A DNA stretch of 44,975 bases from a virus. The stretch lies in the IMG/VR virus record IMGVR_UViG_3300020442_003370, positions 1 through 44,975 of that record; one strand, 5' to 3'. The notes beneath the pieces are model-generated. The model worked only from the letters and a program-made list of their open reading frames with translations. It did not search any database and was not told the DNA's origin. Shown piece after piece: positions 1 to 7,230 of the stretch. Positions within the stretch are counted from its first letter, which is position 1. Each line of letters starts with the position of its first letter. The translations under genes were made by a program, and so were the position numbers.

Positions 1-1
1 C

Positions 2-109
2 TCAGAATACCTCGGAGACCCTATCATCACCATTGCTAATCATTCGCCTCTCAGTGTCATACAGGGGCACTTGACAAAGTATCAGAAACATGATACAATA
101 ACCTTGTAG
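2..109 (+). CDS. C-terminal end of an upstream gene (partial)
   Basis: A reading frame enters from the left edge and runs 35 codons to a TAG at 107-109. The peptide contains EYLGDPIITIANHSPLSVIQ and looks more protein-like than the other two forward frames, which stop at position 39 and near position 74. I do not recognise the family. It would end about 35 bases before the next gene. It is called only on composition and frame length, so it may be chance. Confidence 0.35.
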   Translation, partial: SEYLGDPIITIANHSPLSVIQGHLTKYQKHDTITL

Positions 110-143
110 AGGTTCAGAAACCCTCCTAGTATCTTCAAGACTT

Positions 144-347
144 ATGCAGTACCTTATCTACGATGATTCTCAGTCCCTCAGAGGAACTTTCAACAGTATC
201 TACGACCTGGAAAGGTACATCGATGGGGTTCGGAATGACCTGGGAGATGCATACCCAAACACTCCGAGAATGTCGCCCTTTGATTATATCAAACATATCA
301 AATGGTCTTGGGAATGTGTTGACAACTATGTGACCAGTGATGTATAA
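144..347 (+). CDS. Small hypothetical protein, 67 aa
   Basis: Starts with MQYLIYDDSQSL and ends with NYVTSDV. It is rich in acidic and aromatic residues, with no membrane segment, signal peptide or recognisable catalytic motif. The amino-acid mix and a probable helical stretch around residues 20-34 look like a real small phage protein. No clear Shine-Dalgarno sequence precedes the ATG. The antisense frame over the same bases looks less protein-like. It is followed by the longest gene-poor gap in the window (348-537). Function unknown. Confidence 0.55.
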   Translation: MQYLIYDDSQSLRGTFNSIYDLERYIDGVRNDLGDAYPNTPRMSPFDYIKHIKWSWECVDNYVTSDV

Positions 348-537
348 TAGGAGAGTAATCGGAGGCACTATGTAACACTTAGCGGACAGTTGTTAAATGT
401 TATCGGGGCAGTAAAATTAGCCCCCTTAAATATAAAAAACGGCCACTACCCTAACCTACAAAGGTTCCCCAGAGCGATCGATATATTATTTTGTAAAAGT
501 TTTCCACAGGTTTCAAAAAATTTTCTGAGGTAAAAAA
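348..537 (+). other. 190-base intergenic gap with a GGGGC/GCCCC hairpin
   Basis: This gap holds no ORF of note. Bases 405-409 (GGGGC) can pair with 420-424 (GCCCC) around a 10-base loop, but no T-tract follows, so terminator function is doubtful. A TTTTCCACA nonamer lies at 500-508, similar to DnaA boxes of cyanobacteria. The bases just before 538 read CTGAGGTAAAAAA, giving a GAGG ribosome-binding site for the next gene. A promoter is likely here, but no exact NATAAATA is present; the nearest match is CTTAAATA around 425. Confidence 0.4.
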
Positions 538-756
538 ATGGACTCTAAGACCCGCATAGAGAGACAAGACACACGTGTATGGGCATTGGAGAGTTTAATA
601 CAGAAAGAAGCGTTTCTAGACCCTCGGATGTATGCGTGTGCAGACTATTATGCATCATCGTATGCTTCTCAGGTATTAGATGATCTATATACACTATGGG
701 TTGAGTGGAAGAACGATAATCCCACAGATAATCCACAAGTCAGAAACCGCCTATAG
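538..756 (+). CDS. Small hypothetical protein, 72 aa
   Basis: Starts MDSKTRIERQDTRVWALES and ends PTDNPQVRNRL. A good GAGG ribosome-binding site sits about 9 bases upstream of the ATG. The sequence is charged and aromatic-rich and probably helical (LDDLYTLWVEWKND near residues 48-61), without membrane segments. Family not recognised. It heads a run of small, closely packed genes (538-1154) leading into the first large structural gene, so it is probably cotranscribed with them. Coding is supported by the ribosome-binding site, packing and composition only. Confidence 0.6.
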   Translation: MDSKTRIERQDTRVWALESLIQKEAFLDPRMYACADYYASSYASQVLDDLYTLWVEWKNDNPTDNPQVRNRL

Positions 757-760
757 AGAT

Positions 761-925
761 ATGTCCCATAGATTCACAACCAGACTGGAAGAAGATGATT
801 TCGGTGATTTAATCCTCACGATTCCTTACGAGGTATGTGAAGAACTGGGATGGGATATTGGGACAGAATTAGATTATGATATTGAAGATGGTACATTTAC
901 ATTAAGGAAAGCAGAGGATGAGTGA
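761..925 (+). CDS. AbrB/MazE-like small protein, 54 aa
   Basis: The start at 761 (MSHRFTTRLEEDDFGDLIL) was chosen over an in-frame ATG at 680. The longer form would overlap the previous gene by 77 bases and add sequence unrelated to the domain. The protein reads as one SpoVT/AbrB-type swapped-hairpin domain: a short strand, then DLILTIPYEVCEELGW (the typical 'L.IP..v...lgw..G' pattern), then GTELDYDIEDGTFTLRK. Such domains usually bind DNA as dimers in transition-state regulators or as antitoxins. No toxin partner is visible nearby. It is acidic, which is unusual for a DNA binder. It overlaps the next gene by 8 bases, suggesting translational coupling. Confidence 0.65.
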   Translation: MSHRFTTRLEEDDFGDLILTIPYEVCEELGWDIGTELDYDIEDGTFTLRKAEDE

Positions 926-1154
926 AGAATTAGTTGAGGTATCTGCAGAACAAATTGCATTATCCCTAACAAACATTAATGAGTGTCTCTTAGCACTCGG
1001 GAAGCGCCTACAAGAGGTGGAAAAGTACATGACCGAGTTACCCACGCCAGCAAAGACTTATTACAAACCAGAGGGGTATGAGGACTATCTGAACTTAAAA
1101 GAAAACTTTGATGAAATCTATAGGAGGATTAGGGAGTTAGAAAATGGGGTGTAA
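918..1154 (+). CDS. Small coiled-coil protein, 78 aa
   Basis: Begins MSEELVEVSAEQIALSLTNI. It has two probable helices, around residues 10-40 (ALSLTNINECLLALGKRLQEVEKYM) split from a C-terminal helix (NLKENFDEIYRRIRELENGV) by a proline- and tyrosine-rich turn. Heptad-like spacing suggests a helical hairpin or oligomer. It overlaps the previous gene by 8 bases and the next by 11, so translation is probably coupled along 761-4038. Function is not recognised; an assembly factor or minor structural part for the downstream protein is possible, from position only. Confidence 0.6.
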   Translation: MSEELVEVSAEQIALSLTNINECLLALGKRLQEVEKYMTELPTPAKTYYKPEGYEDYLNLKENFDEIYRRIRELENGV

Positions 1155-4038
1155 GACAAATCAGTTTACTGATCAATGTGACGATAACCATTGTTATAAC
1201 TCTGTTCCAGCAGCAGGTACAGCAGGAGCAGTAGAATTCGAGTACGAAGAATATCCTAGGGCATTCCTCCGCGATCCACAGCAAACGAATAATTATAATA
1301 TTCCTGCAAGGGATGATGATGCTGTTATGTACGAATCTTTTAGAGTTTCGTATGACACTTCTTTAGGAGCGCCGCCTGCTATTTGTGGGATGTATACTAA
1401 AGCAGATCAATGTACACTTAATTTTGGCAGAGCTAATTTTAACACTAGTACATTAGCATTTAATTATACTCCTAACGAGTTATCGTTTGATTTTCAGTAT
1501 TCTGATACTTGGTTTTCTTATCTTTATGATACGTCTGATGAAGCAGGGCATATTGGAAAGGCAGCATATTATCTGGAGACGCGCCGAGGAACCACTACTA
1601 CTACACCTTCTGGCGGTACACCAAGTTCAAGTACTGATGATGGAGTAAGATGTATTCCTTGTACAAACTTTACTTGTAGTCCTGCCAAAACCACATTAAG
1701 TTATTCTGGTGTAGAAGATCTAACAGGTGATTCGGATTGTCCTCATCCAACACTATTTGCTATTGATACTGAGTCACTTAAAGTTGCATTTAGTTATAAT
1801 CAGTTTTCGAGTCAATTACCTAATGGTGTTTTAGACTTTGAGGTTAGTTTTGATGGTGTAACTTATGCTGATGCATGGGACGCAGCAGAAGAAAGCGGTA
1901 TTGAGTACACCTCAAGTCAAAATCCTTGGTCAAATACTGGTGAAGGTGATGCAGGATTTTCTGATTTTGAAATTTTTGACATTAATGACGGTGCAAATGC
2001 AGTAGATTTGCGAATAAAATTTAGAATTGAGTCTATTTTTGATGATTCTGGTGCAGTAGTTGTGTACAATGGCACTAAATGGGTTGCAGCAGAGATATTA
2101 AATCCTGGAACAGGGTTCTCTGTAGGTCAAGTATTTGCTTTATCGACGCCAGTTCGTTTAGCAGATAACTCTGTAGTCAATTTAACACTTAATTTAAAGA
2201 TTACGTCTGTTGGTCCTGTATCAGTTTTGTCTGGTGGTGACCCTCAAGACATCATGAGAGCAGGTGATACACTCAATGGACATAGAATTACCCGCACTTT
2301 TCACACTGAAGTCGGTGAATTTCCGTATCATGTAGCGTATCTTGACGGAAATGGTAATGATTTTGTAAAAGATACACAATATACCTCTAGTAGAAACCAC
2401 ATTATTACCGCAAAAGCGGGTTATGGCATTGCAGATCGTGCAATGATGGTTGGTTTATACGAATTTTTGGATAAATCTCTACAATTTGTCACGGGAGATA
2501 TCAATGAAGACGCTCCAGATGTCTTTAATACTGTGCGTCCTCCAGTTGCATTCATTTCTGTCAATGAAAATGGCGGAATTTCAGATATAAACATTGATTC
2601 TGGTGTCTTTAGTTTTAATGATGAGAGTCTTGGTGAGTTAAATACGGATTCTCAGTTGTCTGGATATACTTCTGGAGATGATATTGCAACTTCTGGTGGT
2701 ACTGGAAGCGGATTAACAGTAAATCTAAATGTAAGTGAGATATTTGATGATGGTGGAAATCAAATTATTGATCGTATTGCAAACGTAACAGTACATACTC
2801 CTGGTTCTGGGTACACTGTTGGTGATAAAATTACTATTTCGGGTGGTTCTGCAAAAATTCAAGTGTTAGAAGTCACTAATGGTGGTGCTAATTTGGACAA
2901 ACTAGATGGACCACCTATTTTAGAGGTTAATAATCCAAATGATAATGAGACTGGACTATCAAATAAGTCTACAGATGATGGAAATCCAGAATTTGTTTTC
3001 AAACTTAGTCCTAGTAAACTAAAATTTGAAATGGTTACAAAGGATGGTGGTGCTGATGTTGAAATTATCTCAGAAAATGGTGGAAATAATGTTCCAGCAA
3101 TCGTAAAAGGTGACTTTACTGGTGGAGTGTTAACTTCTGTAGAAATTGTTAAGGCAGGTAAGGGATATAGTGCTGCAACAAGACCTCAATTGGTTATTGA
3201 CAACCTTTACGAGGAGGTAACTGATACTGTCAAAAATGAAGGGTACAGGGATAATCTAGTAGATGAGTTTCAAGGCATCTTAAAAGACCTTCCAGATGGT
3301 GGTCTGACCGCTTCTCCACAGGATTTGCAAGCAATTTCAGACTCTTATGATCAAGTTCCTAAGACACGAGATGAAAAAAAGAAAACTCCTCCTATGGATA
3401 TCAAACTTGATCCTGATAGAGATAGACTACATCAACGTAGTCAGCGTAAATTAAGTAAAGATGTTACAGATCCATTAAAAAATTCTATTGTTCCAGAATA
3501 TGATTTATCATATTTGAAAAATGTTCCCATTACTTCCGATTATAAAAAAGTTATTAGAGAGGATAAAAAAAGAAGTCAGAACACGGTACTTCAAAATATT
3601 GATGATATTACACAAGAGAGACTTCCTGAGGTAGTATCATTTCAAGAATCTAAAGTTGAAAGTAATGTTGGTAGTTTTTCAGAGTTGCCAACAGCAACAG
3701 CAGGTACTAAATACCTTATGAGGCAATATCGACCCGACCCCGCTAAAGTTAAAAAAATTACCGTTACTTTAGGTTGTACACCTGTTAATATTGGAACATC
3801 TCATTTTGTGTGTAATCAACCAACAGAACAAACAGATACTGACACTGGTGTGATTACAGATGATGATGGAAATACTACTCAAACAACTCAAGTGTTTACA
3901 ATGGGTACAGTTATACAGGGTCCTGGTTGCCAACCATGGAGTGCAAGTGGTACAATGACTATCTGGCATGATCTTAGCAGAGATGCCAGAACTGTTGTAC
4001 GAGCAGCTCAAGCATACGGTAATCCTTACGCAGTATAA
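1144..4038 (+). CDS. Large virion structural protein beside the spike gene, 964 aa
   Basis: Starts MGCKTNQFTDQCDDNHCYNS inside the end of the previous gene. The first 220 residues contain many cysteines (CDDNHC near 12-17, CGMYTKADQC near 82-91, CIPCTNFTC near 168-176), unusual for a phage cytoplasmic protein. The middle carries two GSGY-type beta units (GSGYTVGDKITISGG near residue 555 and GKGYSAATRPQLVIDN near 675). Residues about 720-850 are charged and probably helical. The C-terminus is beta-rich (KKITVTLGCTPVNIGTSH). It sits 3 bases upstream of the PAAR gene and just before gp25/gp6, the place where T4 relatives encode hub and spike parts. No lysozyme motif was seen. I infer a baseplate or spike-associated role; the exact family is not recognised. 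Confidence 0.7.
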   Translation: MGCKTNQFTDQCDDNHCYNSVPAAGTAGAVEFEYEEYPRAFLRDPQQTNNYNIPARDDDAVMYESFRVSYDTSLGAPPAICGMYTKADQCTLNFGRANFNTSTLAFNYTPNELSFDFQYSDTWFSYLYDTSDEAGHIGKAAYYLETRRGTTTTTPSGGTPSSSTDDGVRCIPCTNFTCSPAKTTLSYSGVEDLTGDSDCPHPTLFAIDTESLKVAFSYNQFSSQLPNGVLDFEVSFDGVTYADAWDAAEESGIEYTSSQNPWSNTGEGDAGFSDFEIFDINDGANAVDLRIKFRIESIFDDSGAVVVYNGTKWVAAEILNPGTGFSVGQVFALSTPVRLADNSVVNLTLNLKITSVGPVSVLSGGDPQDIMRAGDTLNGHRITRTFHTEVGEFPYHVAYLDGNGNDFVKDTQYTSSRNHIITAKAGYGIADRAMMVGLYEFLDKSLQFVTGDINEDAPDVFNTVRPPVAFISVNENGGISDINIDSGVFSFNDESLGELNTDSQLSGYTSGDDIATSGGTGSGLTVNLNVSEIFDDGGNQIIDRIANVTVHTPGSGYTVGDKITISGGSAKIQVLEVTNGGANLDKLDGPPILEVNNPNDNETGLSNKSTDDGNPEFVFKLSPSKLKFEMVTKDGGADVEIISENGGNNVPAIVKGDFTGGVLTSVEIVKAGKGYSAATRPQLVIDNLYEEVTDTVKNEGYRDNLVDEFQGILKDLPDGGLTASPQDLQAISDSYDQVPKTRDEKKKTPPMDIKLDPDRDRLHQRSQRKLSKDVTDPLKNSIVPEYDLSYLKNVPITSDYKKVIREDKKRSQNTVLQNIDDITQERLPEVVSFQESKVESNVGSFSELPTATAGTKYLMRQYRPDPAKVKKITVTLGCTPVNIGTSHFVCNQPTEQTDTDTGVITDDDGNTTQTTQVFTMGTVIQGPGCQPWSASGTMTIWHDLSRDARTVVRAAQAYGNPYAV

Positions 4039-4041
4039 AAA

Positions 4042-4599
4042 ATGGCAGGACCAGCAGCATTATATATGGGTAGTTGTAGTGGACACGGAGCAGGTTCTGG
4101 GTCCACTCACCATCCAGGACTTGGTGGAGGTGTTCTACCAGGATGTGTAATGCCACCATTAGATCCGAAGATTGTGCCAAAATCTGTTGGTCTTATGAAT
4201 GCAACTACATTATGGCCGCCAACACCGCAAAGGTCTGTTACCGAGTTGGCAAGAACTGTTAGAATTAATAATATTGGTCCCATCTTAGATCAAGATATAT
4301 TAGTTCCACATCCAACACCTACTACACATCAGGTAAACTATACTGGCATTCCTAAAGTATGTTCACCAGGCACTGTGACTAATCCTGCATTTTGGTGTAC
4401 AATTGGTACTGCAGGGGGGCGTGAACCCACTGTGGGGCACTCTCGTAAACTGTTTGCTACCGTCAAGACTGTTTTTATTAATGGTCGTCGTGCAGGTACA
4501 TTTGGAGATCCTTTTGGGGATTTCAGTGTGGCATTTCCATGCACCTCTGTGGTGACTGGATCTAGCCCAAACGTTTTTATTGGACTTATTAGAGGTTAA
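4042..4599 (+). CDS. PAAR-like central spike tip protein (gp5.4-type), 185 aa
   Basis: PAAR proteins form the metal-binding cone that caps the cell-puncturing spike of contractile tails. The C-terminal half shows the family pattern: TVGHSRKLF, then TVFINGRRAGTFGDPFGD, then a Cys, then VVTGSSPNVFIGL, matching the usual 'v.iNG.pa.r.GD ... v..Gs..V.i.g'. The N-terminus is Gly/His-rich (SCSGHGAGSGSTHHPGLGGG) and, with conserved-looking Cys and His residues, could take part in metal binding. At 185 aa it is about twice the length of T4 gp5.4. It follows the 964-aa protein by 3 bases and precedes a small basic protein and gp25, which fits a spike and baseplate cluster. Confidence 0.75.
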   Translation: MAGPAALYMGSCSGHGAGSGSTHHPGLGGGVLPGCVMPPLDPKIVPKSVGLMNATTLWPPTPQRSVTELARTVRINNIGPILDQDILVPHPTPTTHQVNYTGIPKVCSPGTVTNPAFWCTIGTAGGREPTVGHSRKLFATVKTVFINGRRAGTFGDPFGDFSVAFPCTSVVTGSSPNVFIGLIRG

Positions 4600-4601
4600 T
4601 T

Positions 4602-4748
4602 ATGGCAAAAATGAAAAAGTCGCTCACAGGCGGCAACATGATCGAAACGACTCCCAAAAAAACTCGTCAGGGGTCTGGACAACATACTAAATATGCTTCC
4701 ACTAGCAGGAATAATGCTAAGAAGCGTTATCGTGGACAAGGGCGATAA
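4602..4748 (+). CDS. Small very basic protein, 48 aa
   Basis: Reads MAKMKKSLTGGNMIETTPKK and continues with TRQGSGQHTKY and a C-terminus SRNNAKKRYRGQGR. It starts 2 bases after the PAAR stop. More than a quarter of its residues are Lys or Arg, and it is probably disordered. Similar short Lys/Arg-rich proteins ending in a KKRYRGQG-like tail occur at this place in T4-like cyanophages, from memory of the group. The function is unknown; nucleic-acid or acidic-surface binding is only a guess. Its TAA stop lies inside the late-promoter octamer for gp25. Confidence 0.7.
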   Translation: MAKMKKSLTGGNMIETTPKKTRQGSGQHTKYASTSRNNAKKRYRGQGR

Positions 4749-4751
4749 ATA
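4744..4751 (+). promoter_or_regulatory. Late promoter octamer GATAAATA before gp25
   Basis: This is an exact match to NATAAATA, the T4-type late motif used in cyanophages (gp55-like sigma with the sliding clamp). It lies 26 bases before the gp25 ATG and overlaps the TAA of the 48-aa gene, so the start of a new late transcript is built into the end of the preceding gene. Confidence 0.75.
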
Positions 4752-4777
4752 TATTTGTATAAAGTCCTGACAGGGAG

Positions 4778-5197
4778 ATGACATTAAAAACTATAGGTGG
4801 GTCTAATTTTACCAAATCAAAAAGTTTTTTTGATTTTTCGATAAATTTTTCTAAAAATCCTTTTACCGATGATCTCTCTGTCGTGAAAAATGATAACTCC
4901 ATCAAACAAGCAGTTAAGAATTTAATCATGACTGCTCCTGGAGAAAAACCGTTTCAACCGCTAGTTGGTTCTTCCGTAACTAATCTTTTATTTGAACCTT
5001 TGGATGGATTCACCGCAGATTCAATAAAAGATGAAATTGTGACAACAATTAATCAATTTGAACCAAGAGTGAGACTTACTAATTGCAATGTTACGCCAAT
5101 TTTTGAAAGTAATAAATTAAATGTATCAATTGAATATCAGATAGTTGGTTTACCTATTGTTGAAACAATAGAATTTGTTTTACAGAGACCAGAGTAA
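4778..5197 (+). CDS. 25: Baseplate wedge protein gp25, 139 aa
   Basis: gp25 is a small wedge protein that joins the inner baseplate to the first sheath ring in contractile tails. Family signatures visible are PGEKPFQPLVGSSVTNLLFE (residues about 54-73) and the conserved INQFEPRVRL (near 87-96), followed by beta strands ending in IEYQIVGLPIVETIEFVLQR. The length fits T4 gp25 (132 aa). The family looks like lysozyme only in older annotation; no catalytic role is implied. AGGGAG directly precedes the ATG, a close-set ribosome-binding site. Its stop overlaps the gp6 start as TAATG. A late promoter lies just upstream. Confidence 0.9.
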   Translation: MTLKTIGGSNFTKSKSFFDFSINFSKNPFTDDLSVVKNDNSIKQAVKNLIMTAPGEKPFQPLVGSSVTNLLFEPLDGFTADSIKDEIVTTINQFEPRVRLTNCNVTPIFESNKLNVSIEYQIVGLPIVETIEFVLQRPE

Positions 5198-7224
5198 TGC
5201 AACCAAATAACTTAACAGCATTAGATTTTGAAGATATTAAATCTTCAATCAAGTCATATTTGAGGACTCGAACGGAGTTTAGTGACTATGATTTTGATGG
5301 GTCATCCCTATCATATTTAATTGATCTACTAGCATACAACACTTATTACACCTCATTTAATGCAAACATGGCATTGAATGAGTCGTTTTTACCTTCTGCA
5401 ACAGTAAGAGATAATGTAGTCAATATTGCTAAGTTATTGAACTATGTTCCAAGATCCATAAAAAGTTCTATGGGTTGTATAAAACTTAGTGTACAAACTA
5501 ATTTAGTTAATGGGACATATCCAACAACAGCAACTTTAAAGAAAGGTTCTACAGCTTCTGGAGGTTCTTATATTTGGAATATTTTATCTGATATTACCAC
5601 AAGTGTAAATCAAACTACTGGTATTGCAGAATTTGATAATGTAACTATTTACGAAGGGTCTTTAGTTACATTTTCGTATATTGTTAATACGTTTGCAAAA
5701 CAAACATATAAAATTCCTTCTGAAGATGCTGATATTTCAACATTAGTAGTAAAGGTGAGACCAAATGAGTCTTCAACTCAATTTGATCTTTATAGTCGTG
5801 AACAAACTGTAACAAATTTAACACCAACAACAAGAGCATATTTTTTATCTGAAACTGAAGATATGCGATATGAGATTAGATTTGGTGATGATAGTGTTGG
5901 TAGAGCAGTAAAAGATGGCGAAGTTATTGATCTTGAATATTTGGTTACTTCTGGTTCAGAAGGAAATCAAGTTAGTCTTTTTTCCTTTATCGGTAGGATT
6001 GTAGATAGTAACAATGCAACATATACATCTACTGTTGAACTTACTGTAAAACAAAAGTCTCAACAAGGTGATGTTGCAGAAACTGTGGAGTCTATTAAAT
6101 ATAATGCCCCAAGATATTATGCTGCTCAATATAGAGCAGTAACTGCTCAAGATTATGCAATTATTACTAGAAATATTTACGATAATGCAGAATCTGTGGT
6201 TGCATATGGGGGAGATTCTTTAAATCCTCCTGTATATGGAAAGGTTTACGTTGTAATTAAAACAAAAACAGGATCAAATCTTAATGATGCTACTAAAAAG
6301 CAAATTGCTGCCGATTTAAGACCTTATGCAATGGCATCTATTGATCCTGTTGTTGTTGATCCCGATGATGTTTATATTAATGTGAATGTATTTGCGTTGT
6401 ATGATACTGGTTGTGGATCTAATGCTTCTGAAATTGAAAGTGATATTAATACTGCGATTAAAGATTGGGGAATTCAAACTAAAATTAACAACTTTAACTC
6501 CACTTTTAGAGCATCACAATTAGAAAAAGCAATTACCCTTTCTAATAAGTGTGTTACAGATACATCTCTTCAAACAACAATTTTAAAATATATTAAACCA
6601 AATACCAATCAAACCAACACATACTGTATTGCTACTGGATCTAATCTTTATAATAGTGCTCCAAGTCAAGATAGTGGTGATGGTACATGTAAAAAGGAAC
6701 CTGTTTTAGTTTCGGGAACTTTTAGGACTGCTGATAGACCAGGTGTTGATCAACAATTTGAAGATGATGGATACGGCAATCTTAGAACATTTTACAATAC
6801 TGGTATTCGTAAGATTTATACAAATGATAATGCAGGAACAGTAAATTATGATACTGGTGAAGTTTGTTTTGGTCCAGTTAATATCATTTCAACGGGCACA
6901 AATGTTCTTCCAACTGGATCTGTAAATGTGACTGATGATTCTACAGGAATTGGTGATGTTGCAGATGAAACTTTATTGCCAACAGGTCTTCAAATTCCTA
7001 CAGTATTCATACCAGCCAACAATTCTACTATCCCTGCTACTACTCCTGGAACAATCATCAATGTAATCGCACCAAACATTACAGTCGCTCCAGTTGGCAC
7101 TATTGTCCCTCCCACAATCCCTCTAAATAGTTTGACACCAACGGATTTCAATGTAACTCCTGTAGTTCTTGATATTCCCACAATTTCAAACGCTGGTTCA
7201 ATCAACGATTCTAGTTGCTTTTAA
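5197..7224 (+). CDS. 6: Baseplate wedge protein gp6 (Baseplate_J-like), 675 aa
   Basis: gp6 forms the continuous inner ring of wedges in T4-type baseplates and partners gp25 and gp7. The N-terminus has the typical helical start LDFEDIKSSIKSYLRTRTEF, then SYLIDLLAYNTYY, NESFLPSATVRDNV and IAKLLNYVPRS. The middle has the Baseplate_J-type pattern APRYYAAQYRAVTAQDYAII, then PPVYGKVYVVIKTKTG. The length is close to T4 gp6 (660 aa). The start overlaps the gp25 stop by one base (TAATG), indicating coupled translation. The last 85 residues (about 590-675) are low-complexity, rich in Pro, Thr, Val and Ile, and end in Cys-Phe, unlike the rest of the protein. Confidence 0.92.
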   Translation: MQPNNLTALDFEDIKSSIKSYLRTRTEFSDYDFDGSSLSYLIDLLAYNTYYTSFNANMALNESFLPSATVRDNVVNIAKLLNYVPRSIKSSMGCIKLSVQTNLVNGTYPTTATLKKGSTASGGSYIWNILSDITTSVNQTTGIAEFDNVTIYEGSLVTFSYIVNTFAKQTYKIPSEDADISTLVVKVRPNESSTQFDLYSREQTVTNLTPTTRAYFLSETEDMRYEIRFGDDSVGRAVKDGEVIDLEYLVTSGSEGNQVSLFSFIGRIVDSNNATYTSTVELTVKQKSQQGDVAETVESIKYNAPRYYAAQYRAVTAQDYAIITRNIYDNAESVVAYGGDSLNPPVYGKVYVVIKTKTGSNLNDATKKQIAADLRPYAMASIDPVVVDPDDVYINVNVFALYDTGCGSNASEIESDINTAIKDWGIQTKINNFNSTFRASQLEKAITLSNKCVTDTSLQTTILKYIKPNTNQTNTYCIATGSNLYNSAPSQDSGDGTCKKEPVLVSGTFRTADRPGVDQQFEDDGYGNLRTFYNTGIRKIYTNDNAGTVNYDTGEVCFGPVNIISTGTNVLPTGSVNVTDDSTGIGDVADETLLPTGLQIPTVFIPANNSTIPATTPGTIINVIAPNITVAPVGTIVPPTIPLNSLTPTDFNVTPVVLDIPTISNAGSINDSSCF

Positions 7225-7230
7225 AGTTAG

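Noticed and set aside
135-368. A 77-codon minus-strand frame opposite the first small gene
   Set aside because: All supported genes are on the + strand, and the + strand product has the better protein-like composition.
474-481. HIP1-like palindrome GCGATCGA
   Set aside because: One base off the cyanobacterial GCGATCGC and a single occurrence; not evidence of anything.
680-760. Upstream ATG extension of the AbrB-like gene
   Set aside because: It would overlap the previous gene by 77 bases and adds sequence that does not fit the domain; the ATG at 761 leaves a 4-base gap.
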